The position numbers and the translations under genes were made by a program. 64,000 nt of DNA from Mactra quadrangularis (Eukaryota; Mollusca; Bivalvia; Venerida; Mactridae): NCBI GenBank assembly GCA_025267735.1, contig CM046311.1, positions 34,138,895-34,202,894 of the forward strand, given 5' to 3'. Shown in pieces: positions 21,405 to 34,319 of this stretch. The notes beneath the pieces were generated by a model. The model ran no database searches. It was not told where the DNA came from and saw nothing but the letters and a program-made list of their open reading frames with translations. Numbering within the stretch: the stretch's first letter is position 1; every line of letters starts with the position of its first letter.

Positions 21405-21595
21405 AAGATAATTTTAGAATTTGCTCAAGTGATTCTATGTCCTTCTTTCATGGGTAAATGGGAATCAGTTGATCTTTAAGACAAATTTTTGTCCAAGGCC
21501 TGTCTTTTGGAAGGCACTGTACACTGGGTCATCTGTATAACTAGTAATTTATTTAAGTATCTTAATACTTTGATTTGTCTTGCCTAACCCTATGT

Positions 21596-24334
21596 CACGG
21601 GGGCCCAACTCCGTCACAATGTGAGTGGATTTCTGTCGAGTTAATGTCACGGATTCCTGTCGATAGTGTCACGGATTTTTACTAGAAATAAGATACAGAA
21701 ATATTTAAATCAGTTAAATAGCGTTTCTTTAATACTAAGATTGTTTCTTACATTATGGTTTATGATATAATAAGTTTTGATCAAGTCGGTAAGCGACTAA
21801 TAGCTGTTTGTGAAATCCGTTTGCAATACTAGATATGTCACGGTATTTATGACGAGGTTGTATCTCATGTCACAGTATTCTGTCTATAGGGTCACAGATT
21901 TTTCCAAGTATAAAACAAATGTATGACTTGATGATCCACTCAATGCGTTGAATATAAAGCGTAAAAACGTTGCAAACAAAAGTATATTTTTCAAAAATCG
22001 ATTATGTTTCAAAATTGTACTTTTTTCAGGAACCATGTATTTTACCTGATGCGCGTCGACATAAACTATCACGTACGTCAGTTAGGGTACCAGGCTTACA
22101 TGAACCTGAAAAAGGCTCACAGCCAATCAGAGACCATCATCAAGTTGACCCATCGAAAATATTGCCTCATTACCCTGATGGATTGACTTACATTAAAATT
22201 TGATATTATCTGTGAGCACAATTTTTATTTCAAAGTTTTAATTTTAACTTACAGCTTATTACAACTGCGATTACATACAGTTTTGCCGTCTTATACTTCT
22301 GTTTATTGTTTCTTAATTATACCTACAGATAGTTAACAAGAAATGTTAAGACATAACTCATAGTTGCCTAAATAAGAAAAAAGCTGGAACGCTTCAATTC
22401 ATTTTTATCAACTCCAATGGTCGGAAATTGCACCAAAAATACTGTAAATTAGTTGCTTCTGGAATTTGTATCCTGAGGATTGATTCATGTTTTTTAGAAT
22501 TCAAAAACAAATTCATGTATATATATATATAATGGACTTATATCAAAAGATTTCTTGTTAAATAATCAACTGATACGCGTCATGGTTTGTTCACTCATAC
22601 ACATAATTGGAGAAACATGTTCAAATACGTGTTTCATTTACGATGTCTGACATTTACAAGCACTTTACAAAAATTATTGCCTACTTATTTTCATGTTGAA
22701 TTCTGGCAAGATAATGTCACCAAGGCCTATAATTAGGATAATCTAAATCAATTCTCATTCAATAGCCCCAAGCCCGTTTTTTGTTCATCATAACTTATGA
22801 TTATGAGTTATCAATGAACAGTTCACCAATGTGAATAATCTCCGAGCTGATCTCAAACGCATTATAGTGTAAAAACATTTAACTATTTCAACCAATGTAA
22901 AACATAACAGATCAGAACAAATAATCAGCTTGTGCAGGGACTATCTGAACAGCTGAAATAACAGTAAGTCTGTTGATCAAACTTAAAGTTTCATGACATG
23001 TGCACTAATCAAAACTCAAAACAGTAATGTATGCAGCTCAACAAACATCTTCCTAACCAGTACTAGCTTATTTTTTACACAAGCAGTACCATACTTTTAC
23101 ATAAAAAAGTTTAGGTTTGAATTCACAAAATCTACAAGTCAGAGAATTCAAAGCTTGTAGAAACATTGAACAAATCTTGTTTAACATTGATTGTCTGCAA
23201 AGCAAAACAGTCAAAGTTAACTTACAGTAAAACATATATAAGGCAAAAATGTACAAGTATACATGTATCCTTTACATATGATAAATAAACAAAACTAATC
23301 ATTCATCAACACAAAGATGTTTAATAATAACTGCTGATAAACTAAAGGAGGTTATAAATCTACAAGTAAAGGTATTATCTATTTATTAAGAAACATATGA
23401 TTACAAAACCATCATAAACAAAAACATTGTTGTATACAAGCTAAAGATCCTTTGAACAGCTCTATGGTGCCTACTTAAATTACTACTTTATGTGGCCTGT
23501 GCGGACATTTATATACGTTCCAGACGCATTGTAAAGTTGTTATTGTTGTCAAAAACTTAAACATTTAGAGACACGTGCAATTCATCTAGAAAACAATATC
23601 ATTAGTATCACTGTGCAAATTGGTGTCACTAGAACCTGAGTCAAAGCTACCATAGCGCTAACTTTGTCAAATGTATATATATGTGAAAGAACATAGGACT
23701 CAGTAGCTTATATAAAATGCTTATCTATGAACACTTTTAGATGAATTGCTTATCTTCAGTTATGAGCTGGACATTCACGAACATTCAAGTTTGCACCTAG
23801 ATGTTTCCGTTAAAACATCAACTTTCACTGGGGTTAATGTCAAAGCCTTTTGTCTTGTACGTCATTGGTTTTAAGTTAGCTATCATCGTTGAAAATCAAA
23901 ATGAAAAACAGACCAATATTGGATGAAATGAAGCCACGCTATGAACGGCTTCCGTTTCAAAGGTAAACAACTCGGGACAACATTTACATCTTGCTCGGGA
24001 AGACAAAAAAATGAAAGCTATCGTCAGTAATACTGTGACATTAACGCAAGTATCGTCATATAAACTGTGACATGACGGGAAAAAATCCGTGACATCTAGG
24101 TTTTGCAATTTGGTTGATTCTTCAATAAAAAAGACATTGATATGAGTTTAAAAATCATCTCTTATCAAAAATATCTTATCATTGGCTTCTTATTGATTAG
24201 AAAATACGTGACTACCCTTTTCTGTCCGTTAAGTTTTTCAGAGCTCGTCACAAATTTGTAACACTATCGACAGGCATCCGTGACATAATCTCGACAGAAA
24301 TCCACTCATGTTGTGACGGAGTTGGGCCCCCGTG
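21596..24334 (+). mobile_element. 2.74-kb non-autonomous TIR element (copy 2)
   Basis: Duplicate of 13765-16503 with the same TATGT flanks. It arose by duplication of the whole block, not by a second insertion, because the flanking sequence is also copied. Confidence 0.8.
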
Positions 24335-25534
24335 TATGTCCTACTTGTACAATACACTGGATAAGTAAAAGAACGGAACAGAACAACAGATTCTTTTTCA
24401 TTCACAGGTTACTTCATACAATGTAGGTTGGATTTGTTTGTAGCCAACATTTTGTGCTTGTTTGTTTTTCATTAGATATTCAAGACCATCTTTTTCAATA
24501 AAAAAGAGGTTCAGGCATAGATTTGAATAATATTGATAATAATGCAACAAGTTATAGACTTTATGCTAAATGTTTTTATCAATTTCCCGAGTATTTCAGT
24601 CAAAAGGAAGAGCAGAAGGGGCCTTTAGCTTACAATCTTTTAGTTCCTTGAAAAAAAATTCAATTGGGTTTGATTGTGTCAACACAAACTGTGGTTATTT
24701 TATGGTGACCAGCTCACCTAACCTAGCTTTCTTGGATCTTTGTTCATTACCTGTACTCACCTACCCTTCCACAAGGCTGACAAGTTCTCTATATACCTTT
24801 AATATTTTTAATGAAAGAAAATTGACATTATTATTGGATTTTCATTGAAGGGTATAACCAGCCCGGGTGAGTCTCCAAACAGAAACCGCTTTTTGAGACT
24901 CTTTGGAAAAAAATTTGTCTACAAACTGAGGAAAACAGATGTTTTGAAAATTGCTGACTGTATGATTTAGAAATTGTGCTGAAGCCATAGATCATTGCTC
25001 TTTCATTGTTTAGCTTGCTGACTGTAAATATCTCTTCTTTGTTTATTAGCAAGACAGGAAAAACAAGTCTAAAATTAGAGTTTATAATGTTATAGTTCAC
25101 ATATTACAAGCCCGGTCTGAATATAGCAACAACCAGCTAGTGGTGCCAATTGTTCACAAGATAAACATCTAAGATTGATGATGGCATGGCTTATCAGTCA
25201 TCACTAATTAATGTTTGCACAATATACTGTTGAGAGGAGAAATTTTGTGAGTCGTAAATTTAATGTGTTTGAAATCTGATTGAACATTTGTATTACATTC
25301 AAACTCTAATTGCACTTTTTATCATGATTTTTTATGAATGCTTATAATTGTTTGCAATTGTCAAAGTTAAACAAAATTAGTTTCCTTGATTGTTATTGTA
25401 CAGTAGTGTTGTGCTATGAATGTGACTGTGATTATTGCAAAATTATGCAATGTTTTGATGATTTTTAAGTCTTTAATGATTAATTTAAAATAATGTCCAT
25501 ATAATTTATTATTAAGACCATTCTGATGTTAAGA

Positions 25535-25757
25535 CCAACTCTGAGTTTAGCTGTTAACCAGTTACTAGGTGCATACTTCCATCAGTTACTGACAACTTTC
25601 CTACATGATTTAGAATCAGTGATAGGATGGAGAATGGCTGCAGAGATTATTCAATGACCAAACTCTTCCAAGGTATGCCCTGCCTAGGAATCGAACCAGC
25701 GACCCTCACAATTATTGGGCTTGTGTGCTACTAACTGAGCAAACCAGGCAGACTAAA
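25535..25757 (-). mobile_element. Degenerate SINE family A fragment (copy 2)
   Basis: Duplicate of 17704-17925. Confidence 0.6.
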
Positions 25758-25887
25758 CAAACAATAGGTTCTTGCTAAGTCACCTTATGTACATTATTTC
25801 TCTGGTAACTGATATATAATTGTGTTAGATATCACCACCTGTTTTTATTATTTGATGATAATTAGATTGGATTATTGTGTTAAATGA

Positions 25888-26330
25888 TTAGTGACTAACA
25901 TTGTGTTTGGATGGTAACTATATGTTTACTTCATTTCCTATTTATTCTTCATGTACAACTTTCTTACATAGTAATCTAACAGGGGGGGGGGGTGGGTCTT
26001 GGGAGGTAGTAGGGGTCAGGGTGAGAGTTTCAGGAGGGTGTAGGAGGGTTATTAGTGACTAACATTGTGTTTGGATGGTAACTATATGTTTACTTCAGTT
26101 CCTATTTATTCTCCTTGTAGAATCTTCTTACATGAATGATTTAGCAGTTGGGAGAGGTGGGGGGGGGGGGGGGGGGTTAGTAGTTGTCAGGGTGAGGCAA
26201 GTAAGGAGGGTTATTTGTGATTAACTTTGATATGGTTGGAACTGATATGTTTGCTTCATTTTCCACTTTTCTTCATTTAGAATCTAGATACATGGGTGAT
26301 CTAGCAAGGGGGGTGTTTGGGATGGGGGTT
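25888..26330 (+). repeat. G-rich tandem repeat (copy 2)
   Basis: Duplicate of 18057-18480 with expanded G runs: up to about 17 G near 26160 against 8 in copy 1. Confidence 0.8.
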
Positions 26331-26639
26331 GTTCTGAGAATTTTCTTATTAAAAGCACAGTTTTGGAAAATATTATGTTGGCACTTCCTGAAAAATTATT
26401 TGGATTCCCCTAATAGACTGTGCATGTTAATAATGTGCAGTGATTGGAAGATTTCTTGGTAGCTGCATTATAACTATTATAATATTGCAACAATCAGCTG
26501 AACATGACCTGTATCTTGAACTTGTCAGATGTAAAATAAGCTAGCAAGGACTCCAAGAATTTTATATTGGGTTTAATCAGGTTGCTGTCAGGATACCAAT
26601 TATGTTCTTGTGATGTGTGGTCCAGAGGTCATTCACCTT

Positions 26640-26990
26640 TTTGTGCCTTTGTTTTTGTTTTTCTGGTTGCGTTTAATGCATTAGCAATAAATTGTATAAG
26701 TCCTATCACGACACACATGGCAACTGATTGAGGAGTTGTGGGTTTGATTCCTGGTTGTGATATACTTTCGTAGTGCTTGGTCATGAAATAATTTCTACTT
26801 CTATTCTTTCTCCTACCACTGATTTTAAAACATGTTGGGCAGTTCTCAGTCACTGACTGAAGTATGAAACTACTAAATTACTTGTAGCTGGTCAGCAGCT
26901 AGATCAAGTAACAATGAGTAGGTTGACTGAGGGCAGTGAAATGACCTATACCATGTGTTGCTATGGTGTTAAATCCAACCAAACAAAATA
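26640..26990 (+). mobile_element. SINE family A, with a second tail facing the other way
   Basis: B-box-like gggtttgattcc near 26750 begins a plus-strand family A body that ends ggtgttaaatccaaccaaac near 26985. Upstream, 26645-26700 looks like the inverse tail of another copy (tttttctggttgcgtttaat). Confidence 0.6.
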
Positions 26991-28539
26991 GACTCCAGAG
27001 AGTTCAGAAATGTCATGGAAATGTTAAAAAGTAGACTACAGACTTTTGTTGTCTTAGAATTACAGAGGAATGTTAATAAATTGAAGTTATTACATCATCA
27101 AACCACTTACTCTGCAACAACTCACCTCAGTGTAACCACATGCCAGACTCATCTAAATGTTACTATATTTAGGTTTGAGTAATCTAAATTTATACATTTA
27201 TACAGGTTTGTGTCTAGAAGATTTTTGATACATTTTATCTGCCTATCCTACTCTTGTATCATTATTCCTGCTGAGGTTTTTACCCCTTGCCATGGTATTT
27301 TAGAACGATGAGTCATGCACAATGTATTCTATGAGGAATTCCTTTGAGGAATTCTGTCGAGAATTTCTGTAACATTGGCTGTTGAATTCTTTGTAGTGTA
27401 TAATATTGATACTTTTTGTAATACATCTCGCGAGTTTAGTGCAAAACGGTTATATCTTAAGTTAAAAAAAGAGTGAGTTACGACCGTTTTGCACTTAACA
27501 CCGATCAATGTATAAGAAAGGGTTTTCCAGCTCATAGAAAGTTATTTTTGAATGCCTTTCGGTCACTGATCTGTTTTGTTTGACTTATCCGTTCTGATAC
27601 ATTTATTTCTTTTGCGATAGGTGAGGTGAGCATTAGAGTTTTAGTGAGTATTTAAAGTCAGCAAGGTTAATGTATGCTCCTCATACGAATAAAAGTGATC
27701 ATACATGCTATGTAGATCTATATTTATCATAAACTGCATTTATTTATCATAAGTGATGACATGGTACTGCCAGAATGTTCTGGCAAGGAATACAAACTTG
27801 TATTTTTACAACAGTTACTGTTTAAGAGCCTACAAAACACTTCTAGTACTTGTGACTGTTTTACATCAACTGCATATGTCTATTGTTTTATAATGTCTAA
27901 TATGACATGATGATATTTACAAACTCAAGGAGATATAATTATTATGTTTCTACAACAACAAACTCTAAACAACAGTCTACATTTACATCGGCTTTATGCT
28001 GATGTGAAGACAAACCTGGTTTTCTTTACACCAAAAACTTCAGACTCTCAGTCCAGGGGCTCGGATTAGATTCTAGAACAGAAATGGGTATTGTGAAAGG
28101 TTTAACCATTTATTTGTGTCGTAAACTGCACTTAATTGTAATGCTTACTGCCATAGAGATATCATTAAAAAAGTATCACATCAATGTATAGCTCTGTTAT
28201 CTCCCCCTTTTGACAACAAAACTGTATACTGTGTTTGCTGCTTTGAAAACAGATAGCTTTTGGTCATGAACATTCTCGTAAGGTGTTTAATGATATATTT
28301 ACCATGTAACTAAATGTCTTGTCCGAAGTAGTTCACACCTGTAGTGTACAGATTGCATACTGGTGACATGAAGGTGCCCTCAGGGGCACACATTAACTTA
28401 CATTTGAAATAAACAGTGTTTCTCTGACAAGAATCATTTATCTCGTGACATCTTACATTTCTTATTGTTAATACGCCCTGCTACATTAAAGAAAACATAA
28501 AATTTTGATGTTGTAAACATTGTTTTCATGTTTACAACT
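26991..28539. other. Intergenic, upstream of RBM18
   Basis: No coding exon recognised. The missing first exon of RBM18 (only a few codons) may be here or up to 29850. A hairpin repeat lies at 27439-27494. Confidence 0.3.
27439..27494 (+). repeat. Hairpin repeat, second copy
   Basis: gtgcaaaacggt and accgttttgcac-type arms around a ttaagttaaaaaaagagtga loop. Same family as 10769-10822. Confidence 0.65.
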
Positions 28540-29000
28540 AAAAGTACCTCCTTTTTAGTCATTCTATGAAGAGTTCAAGTTCCAGTATGATGACTATGTT
28601 GTTTTAGGTTGTAGACTAAAATTACCTCCTTTTATGTAATCTATGGAGAGTATGATCTTGCGATGATGACTGTTGCTGGGTTTTTGGACAAAAGTAACCT
28701 CCTTCAGGTGATATAAGAAGAGTATCAGCTTAATGACTATTGTGTTGTTGTTGTTTTTAACAAAATTATATCCCTTTAGGCATTTTCTGAAGAGTTTATT
28801 CACCAGTGTGACTTTTGTTATGTTTTTTTACACAAAATTTATCTCTTTTTTTGTTATTTTGTGAAGAGTAGTAACTTGATGACTGTAGTTGTTTGGAATG
28901 CCAGATTGATTAAATGACCATAAGAAATACATATAACATTTTCCATGTAAGATTATACTTAGTTCTACCTTCTTTTCGTCATATTGTGAAGAGTTTTACT
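28540..29000 (+). repeat. Degenerate tandem repeat, period about 75 bp
   Basis: Five to six diverged units, each with acctccttttt-like, tgaagagtat-like and gatgactattgt-like blocks, starting near 28543, 28619, 28693, 28762 and 28836, with outliers near 28965 and 29450. Confidence 0.65.
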
Positions 29001-29849
29001 ATGACTATTGCGTTTTTTTTATCTCCAACAGTTGTAAAATGAAGAGCACTTACTGGTTTTATTAAGGAGTATTTTATTCACAATTTGAAACTGCACTTCT
29101 ATAAGAATTACATGCTTTTTACAGCCATTATAGTTATAACTTTATAAAACTGTAGTGTCAAATGTGTGTCAGTGCAAAACTAGTCTAACTTTATGTAAAT
29201 GAAGAAGGATGTTGACTAGTTTAGCCCTGACCCATCATTATTGTTGTTATGGGAATAACTAAATTATGTCATGATACATAATATTACATAATAATAATAA
29301 TGACACTAAATTAATGAGTGAGTGCAAAACTGGTCTACTTACTACCTTTTAACTTGTTGTTAAACTAGTTTGGCGCTAACCCATTGAAATGTATTCTTCT
29401 ATGTACTGTAGAACTAATTTCCATTTCTTGTTTGTTGGAATTTAAAGTACCTCTCTTACAATTGTATTTTACCTCCATTTAGAGTATTGTGAAGAGTATA
29501 TATTGTTTTGAGAGTGACATATCAAATATATCCTTTCTGTGTTAATACAGCATTCTTTCTAGAGTTTTTACCACAGTATCCTAGTCTATTTATTTTTTAC
29601 AAGTAATTAGTTATAGCTTATGTTGCGTAAGAGACAATTATAGTTTATAGTTATAACGTCCTTGTCAATCCTTTTGATTGACATCATATTATGTCAAGAA
29701 AATGTAGGATTGTAAATTTCTTGAGATTTAAATATAATTAAGTCTGAGTCGCAAAATGTTTGTATATTTGTTAAATTGTAGCCAATAGGTTCTTTAGACT
29801 TGATCCAAAAATAGATTTTAGGTAAGTGCATTGTCTTGTGACAAAACTA

Positions 29850-30166
29850 TTTATATTTACAGAATACAGACAATGATATTTATATTTACAGAATACAGAC
29901 AATGATATTTATATTTACAGAATACAAACAATGATATTTATATTTACAGAATACAGACAATGATATTTATATTTACAGAATACAGACAATGATATTTATA
30001 TTAACAGAATACAGACAATGATATTTATATTTACAGAATACAGACAATTATATTGATATTTACAGAATACAGACAATGATATTTATATTTACAGAATACA
30101 GACAATGATATTTATATTTGCAGAATACAGACAGTGATATTTATATTTACAGGTTACAGACAATGA
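29850..30166 (+). repeat. RBM18: 11-copy 29-bp array of splice acceptors
   Basis: Unit: atttatatttacag followed by aatacagacaatgat, 29 bp, eleven near-identical copies. Every copy has the pyrimidine-rich run plus ACAG of a 3' splice site, and most have a second AG seven bases on. The last copy is the acceptor of RBM18 exon 2 and its first 14 coding bases (30153 onward). The period is not a multiple of three, so use of an upstream copy would usually shift the frame. Confidence 0.9.
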
Positions 30167-30256
30167 TATTATACCAATACCTGATGATCCTGTTGATTGT
30201 TCAGAAGAAAATGATAGAAGGTTATGGATTGGTAACCTAGATACAAGAGTTACTGA
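30153..30256 (+). CDS. RBM18: RBM18 coding exon 2 (start of RRM)
   Basis: RBM18 is a small nuclear-type RNA-binding protein with one RRM, poorly studied. This exon encodes 34 codons ending RRLWIGNLDTRVT plus two bases. LWIGNL is RNP2 of the RRM. Human RBM18 has RLWIGNLDPKITE here. The acidic lead (IIPIPDDPVDCSEEN) replaces the human N-terminus; 22 residues precede RLWIG, so only a few residues and the ATG are missing upstream. No ATG in frame is present in this exon. Acceptor tttatatttacag, donor gtaagt. Confidence 0.88.
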
Positions 30257-30574
30257 GTAAGTATGTTGATGACTTTTTTCTTTAGATATTTACTTGGTTA
30301 AATATTCTAGCAGACTATTGAATATTCTGAGTACGTTCAGTTATATTGAATCTTTTAATTCTGTATTGACTTTTTATGATGCATAAAGATATAGTAGATA
30401 GATAATGTCTCATAAATTTCAAAATGTATGGAACTTTGCTGGACCCACTTTCTAATTTCATAAAAATATTTTTTTCTAAAAATATGTTTTGATGATCTTG
30501 TCAAATAAGATATAGCTTTATATACTTTGAGATTCAAAGTCTTTGTTTCAATATAAAGTCATATATAATTTCAG

Positions 30575-30701
30575 GTTTGCATTATTAAAGATATTACAGA
30601 AGTTTGGTAGTTTACAAAGATATGACTTCTTATATAATCAGACAGGACCTGATCAAGGCAAACCTCGGGGTTATTGTTTTGTTTCATATACCACAAAACA
30701 G
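30575..30701 (+). CDS. RBM18: RBM18 coding exon 3 (RRM core)
   Basis: Completes the E codon of exon 2, then FALLKILQKFGSLQRYDFLY and GKPRGYCFVSYTTKQ. RGYCFVSY is RNP1, the main RNA-contact strand. The match to human (LLKLLQKFGKVKQFDFL, GQPRGYCFVNFETKQ) is unambiguous. Acceptor ataatttcag, donor gtactt. Ends on a codon boundary. Confidence 0.92.
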
Positions 30702-30732
30702 GTACTTGAATACTTAAGCCATAATTTTTAGG

Positions 30733-31048
30733 TTGAATTTAATGCTGTAGGACCCCATTGTAAAGGTCTAAAGGTCATATTACGGCAGTCAGTGTACCTA
30801 CTCAATATACATGGAAAGGTTAAATCTCTTGATTTAGCTGTTAACAAGTTACTTGTGCATACTTCAGTCAGTGACTGACAACAGTTACTGCTCAACATGA
30901 TTTAGAATCAGTGGTAGGAGGGAGAATGGACATAGAAATGATTTCATGACAAAACATTAGGAAAGTATACCTCACCCAGGAAACAAACCCATGATCTTTG
31001 ATCAGTAGACTTGCATGCTGCTGACATAGTTATAGCCAGACGGGCTTA
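30733..31048 (-). mobile_element. SINE family A in RBM18 intron 3
   Basis: Minus-strand copy: the degraded tRNA head ends at agcccgtctggctataact, followed by the usual body and a tail like ttaaattcaacc. Confidence 0.65.
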
Positions 31049-31274
31049 AGTAATATGTCAAGTAATAAGCATCTATTACCAATACATTACTACGTTTTCT
31101 AATGTTCAAAGTCTTGGGACTGACAGCCTTATTCCTTTCTCATTATGAAGCATAGTTGGCAGCTGGGCTGAAATGTAAGATCCTCAATCATCGAAAGGCA
31201 ATAGCGATTAGGCATCAACAACAATATCAGAGATATTATGTTGTTCATCTTTTGAATATCTTTTTTATTTGCAG

Positions 31275-31358
31275 GAAGCAGAAAAAGCTATGAAAGCATT
31301 AGATAGAAAATTAGCATTATCTAAACGTATGATTGTAAGATGGGCTCATAAACAAATA
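31275..31358 (+). CDS. RBM18: RBM18 coding exon 4 (end of RRM)
   Basis: 28 codons: EAEKAMKALDRKLALSKRMI then VRWAHKQI, against human [20 protein letters not shown] and VRWAHAQV. Acceptor tttatttgcag, donor gtaagt, phase 0 at both ends. Confidence 0.92.
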
Positions 31359-32081
31359 GTAAGTTATCTCCCTTGAATTGTGTTAAAAATTTATTGTAGG
31401 GCCAGTAGCGTAAGGGTATTGCTATGTAGTGCTACATAGTGATTTGTAGCTTGCATTTTTTTCTGCTAGCTGCTTAAGTAAGGAGCACTCTGACATTTTT
31501 GGATGTAACAATCTTGGTTTTGATTCCTTAAAGCAAAACCTATGTATAGAACTCGGTTAACTTTATAACACCTTTTCAAACATATTTTAAAAGCACTAAG
31601 TAGTGAGTTCTTAATCAAATTTCTTACATATTATATATTTCATATAGCTGGACTTGTTGATCATTTTGTTGATCATTTTGCCCTTTACTTATTAACATTG
31701 GGGCTAATGTTTAGAGAACATTTTAGATGATGACTGTAATTTTGAATGTAATGGCTGGTTGCTTAAGGAGAATGAAAAAAAACTAGTTGTCCAGGAAAAA
31801 CACTTGAACCAGGCTGCAGGCAACTGCTTTATATTCCCTTCGCAGCTCAGTGATTACTCTACTGTCACTTCACCCTTTAAGAGTGTGAATGCAAGTGGTT
31901 GTTTGTTAGTTAAGATTTAACGGTGCATCAACACAAAAAGGTTATATGGCGCCGAACGAACAAAAGTGAAACATTAAGGCAATGTTCAGGAGAGTAATAT
32001 GTACCATTTAATTACTGCTAATTGGTAATTAAGATATGATACTATAGATACATGTACTCATATTTTATCATTATGTTACAG

Positions 32082-32146
32082 GATAGAGAAGGTGAAAGTT
32101 TATCATCACAGAAAATCTCTACTGATCAATATGACTCTTGTCCTAG
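32082..32146 (+). CDS. RBM18: RBM18 coding exon 5 (linker)
   Basis: Encodes DREGESLSSQKISTDQYDSC and P plus two bases. Low-complexity linker, poorly conserved. Accepted because the phases fit exons 4 and 6 exactly and the acceptor (atgttacag) and donor (gtcagt) are sound. Confidence 0.75.
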
Positions 32147-32283
32147 GTCAGTATATACCTCTCTTGTATTATATATATGTAGTTCTCATATATATTTGTA
32201 TGATGTTTCTTGTGTCATGTATGATTATCACATTGTCATGTTTGATGGAGCAATTTTCTGCAGATAATATCTTTTGGTAGGTG

Positions 32284-32545
32284 TATTGTGCGTAAAGTTT
32301 GACCCCGACCTGACCTTTATGCAAGAATATTCATTACATTGAATACGAATGTAGTATTAATGCTCGATTAAAGCGTGACCATGAGGATTATGAAATAAAA
32401 CTTAACACACAAACATACTTCTATAATTTTACGTTGCTGTCGAAGTGTAGAATAGGCGTGGTACAGACTTTCGTCGTGATATGTGTAGATAATTATTAGA
32501 TGCAAATGTGAAATGTCAGGTCGGGGTCAATATTTACGCACTATA
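32284..32545 (+). mobile_element. MITE of 262 bp with TA ends (RBM18 intron 5)
   Basis: Inverted ends TATTGTGCGTAAAG and TATAGTGCGTAAAT, both continuing TTGACCCCGACCTGAC; about 33 bp with three mismatches. The TA at each edge fits a Tc1/mariner-type insertion. No coding capacity. Confidence 0.75.
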
Positions 32546-33354
32546 CTAATATTGTTATTTATTGGTTGCATCTAGATTTCTTTGATTTCATGTATGGATG
32601 CCCCAGTCTTCGTATCTAGCTAGTGGACCGTTGACCTTGACCAACAAAATAGCCCTCAGTCCAGTGACTTACAGAATGTGAGTGGCCTGACGTTGCACCA
32701 ACTTTTAACAGCTACTATTTTCTATATTCAAAACAAAATCACTATTTGTTTTAAATATATTAACATACAGGTCGTATTCTAGGTCATGCGTGCTTTTGTA
32801 CTTTAAACAATGGATTTGCCCACTAAATAGGTGAATAAGCTAATGCATGAACACCATTTCTCTGATTTAAACAGGTATTTTTTATGTGTAACATTTATTT
32901 TAAATAGTGTGTACGCACATGTCAATTTTATATAATGATATGTTTATAAAATAAGTGTAAACTAATTAAACTATAAAATTGTAAAAATAATTCACCCCTA
33001 GATATTGGTGTGTAATGAAACTGGCTAAGTTTATATACGCAATGTTTACGTGGACAACCTTTATCAATGCTAACTATGATTGTTTTGGTCCAGTAAACTT
33101 TTATTAGGTCCAGTGTAAAAGTCAATTTGCTGGACCGAATATCCAGTGCTGATGTAAGTTTGTCCTGAAGACTGATCGGATGGTATAATGTGTCCTCTTC
33201 TGACATTACATCTTTTACCTATCAAAATACAATGTAAGCTTATCTTATGTATATTTGGTCCTGTGACTCAAAGTTAATTAATGCCAATCTAAGTATATTT
33301 AATTCATGCTTTTAGATTACAATGTACATGATAAAAGTAAAGTTATTGCATTTA

Positions 33355-33660
33355 TAGCAGGGGCGGATCCAGGATTTTTTTATTAGGGGGGGGGGGGGTC
33401 AGAACTATTTCTAGGGGGGGGGGGGGTCCAAACTTTGGACCACAACCACATTATACACATTTTGCAGAATAATGCGACATATTGATAATAAAAACTACAT
33501 AACCATTCAATCTATGTAAAGCCCTGAGAACAATTGATTAATGCTACTTAAAAATGAATTACAGTCAAGAAATACACTAATGGGCAGGTACATTTTGGAA
33601 ATTTCTGGGGAAGTCCAGACCCCCTGACCCCCCCCCCCCATCCCCTGCTAGATTCACCTA
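33355..33660 (+). repeat. G-run and C-run repeat
   Basis: Starts agcaggggcggatccaggat with G runs of up to 12, and ends with C runs and cccctgctagattc. The two ends are partly complementary, which suggests a short hAT-like unit, but I could not find matching flanks. Confidence 0.4.
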
Positions 33661-33974
33661 TGTATATTCCCAAGTTTCATGCAAGTTCACTGACTTGACA
33701 GCTATTTCTCCTGGTCATCAGGATACTGTTATTTATCGCTTAATCTTCCTCTTAAATCATTTAACTATTGTATCATGTATCATTATCATTCTGCCATATT
33801 TGATTCAGTAATACTGCTTACAGATCGTTTTGTATTGATTATACTTGGTGTGGGGCCGACATATTTTAATCAGAAAAGACCAAATTCAGAACTCCAATTT
33901 TATTATGAGTTTTTCCAAAAGTCATTGGTCCCAAGTCCACTGGCTGAATTTGAAGACTGATCTTTTAGGATCTT

Positions 33975-34215
33975 TTGTAGGAGCAGTAGTTCAGTGGTAG
34001 GATGCGCGCTTAGGGATCGAGAGGTCCTGGGTTCAAATCCCACTAGGGGCACTGCTAATTACCTTGAGCAAGAAATTTACCTGCGATTGCTTCACTCCAC
34101 CCAGGTGTAAATGGGTACCTGGGAGGGTGGTATAATTCAGTTGCGCCAATTTGTCGGCTGCACCAATAGGCAGAATATAAAGACTCCCCAGGGAGATTGA
34201 TAGATAGATACCAGT
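33975..34215 (+). mobile_element. tRNA-derived SINE (family B) in the last RBM18 intron
   Basis: Well-kept head: A-box-like tagttcagtggtaggatgc and B box gggttcaaatccc, then a body with ttgagcaagaaatttacctg and atgggtacctgggagggtgg, ending in a gatagatagata tail. A degraded inverted copy is at 62965-63245. Confidence 0.8.
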
Positions 34216-34319
34216 AGCCCAATGACCAGGGGTAACAGCTGTAAAGTCAGTGAATGTGTGTAAGCATGAAACTTAGACTATAATATGCATTTACATTTAC
34301 TTTATTTTATTTTTTTCAG

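Larger units (their letters stand above)
18609..26452 (+). repeat. 7.8-kb tandem duplication, copy 2
   Basis: Directly follows copy 1 with no spacer. The first bases (cagtagttactc) match copy 1 (cagttgttactc) with one mismatch. It ends at 26452, where the two sequences part. It is 12 bp longer than copy 1, mostly from longer G runs near 25981 and 26160. Contents repeat copy 1. Confidence 0.93.

Noticed and set aside
27426..27434. TCTCGCGAG promoter-type palindrome upstream of RBM18
   Set aside because: It lies within the flank of a hairpin repeat also present near 10758 (tttcgtgagcttagtgc), so chance within a repeat is likely.
29850..30166. CRISPR-like array
   Set aside because: Units are contiguous with no unique spacers, and the locus is an intron of a eukaryotic gene.
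33355..33660. hAT-type MITE starting CAGGGGCGGATCCAGG
   Set aside because: Start is suggestive, but the right end and 8-bp flanks do not match.
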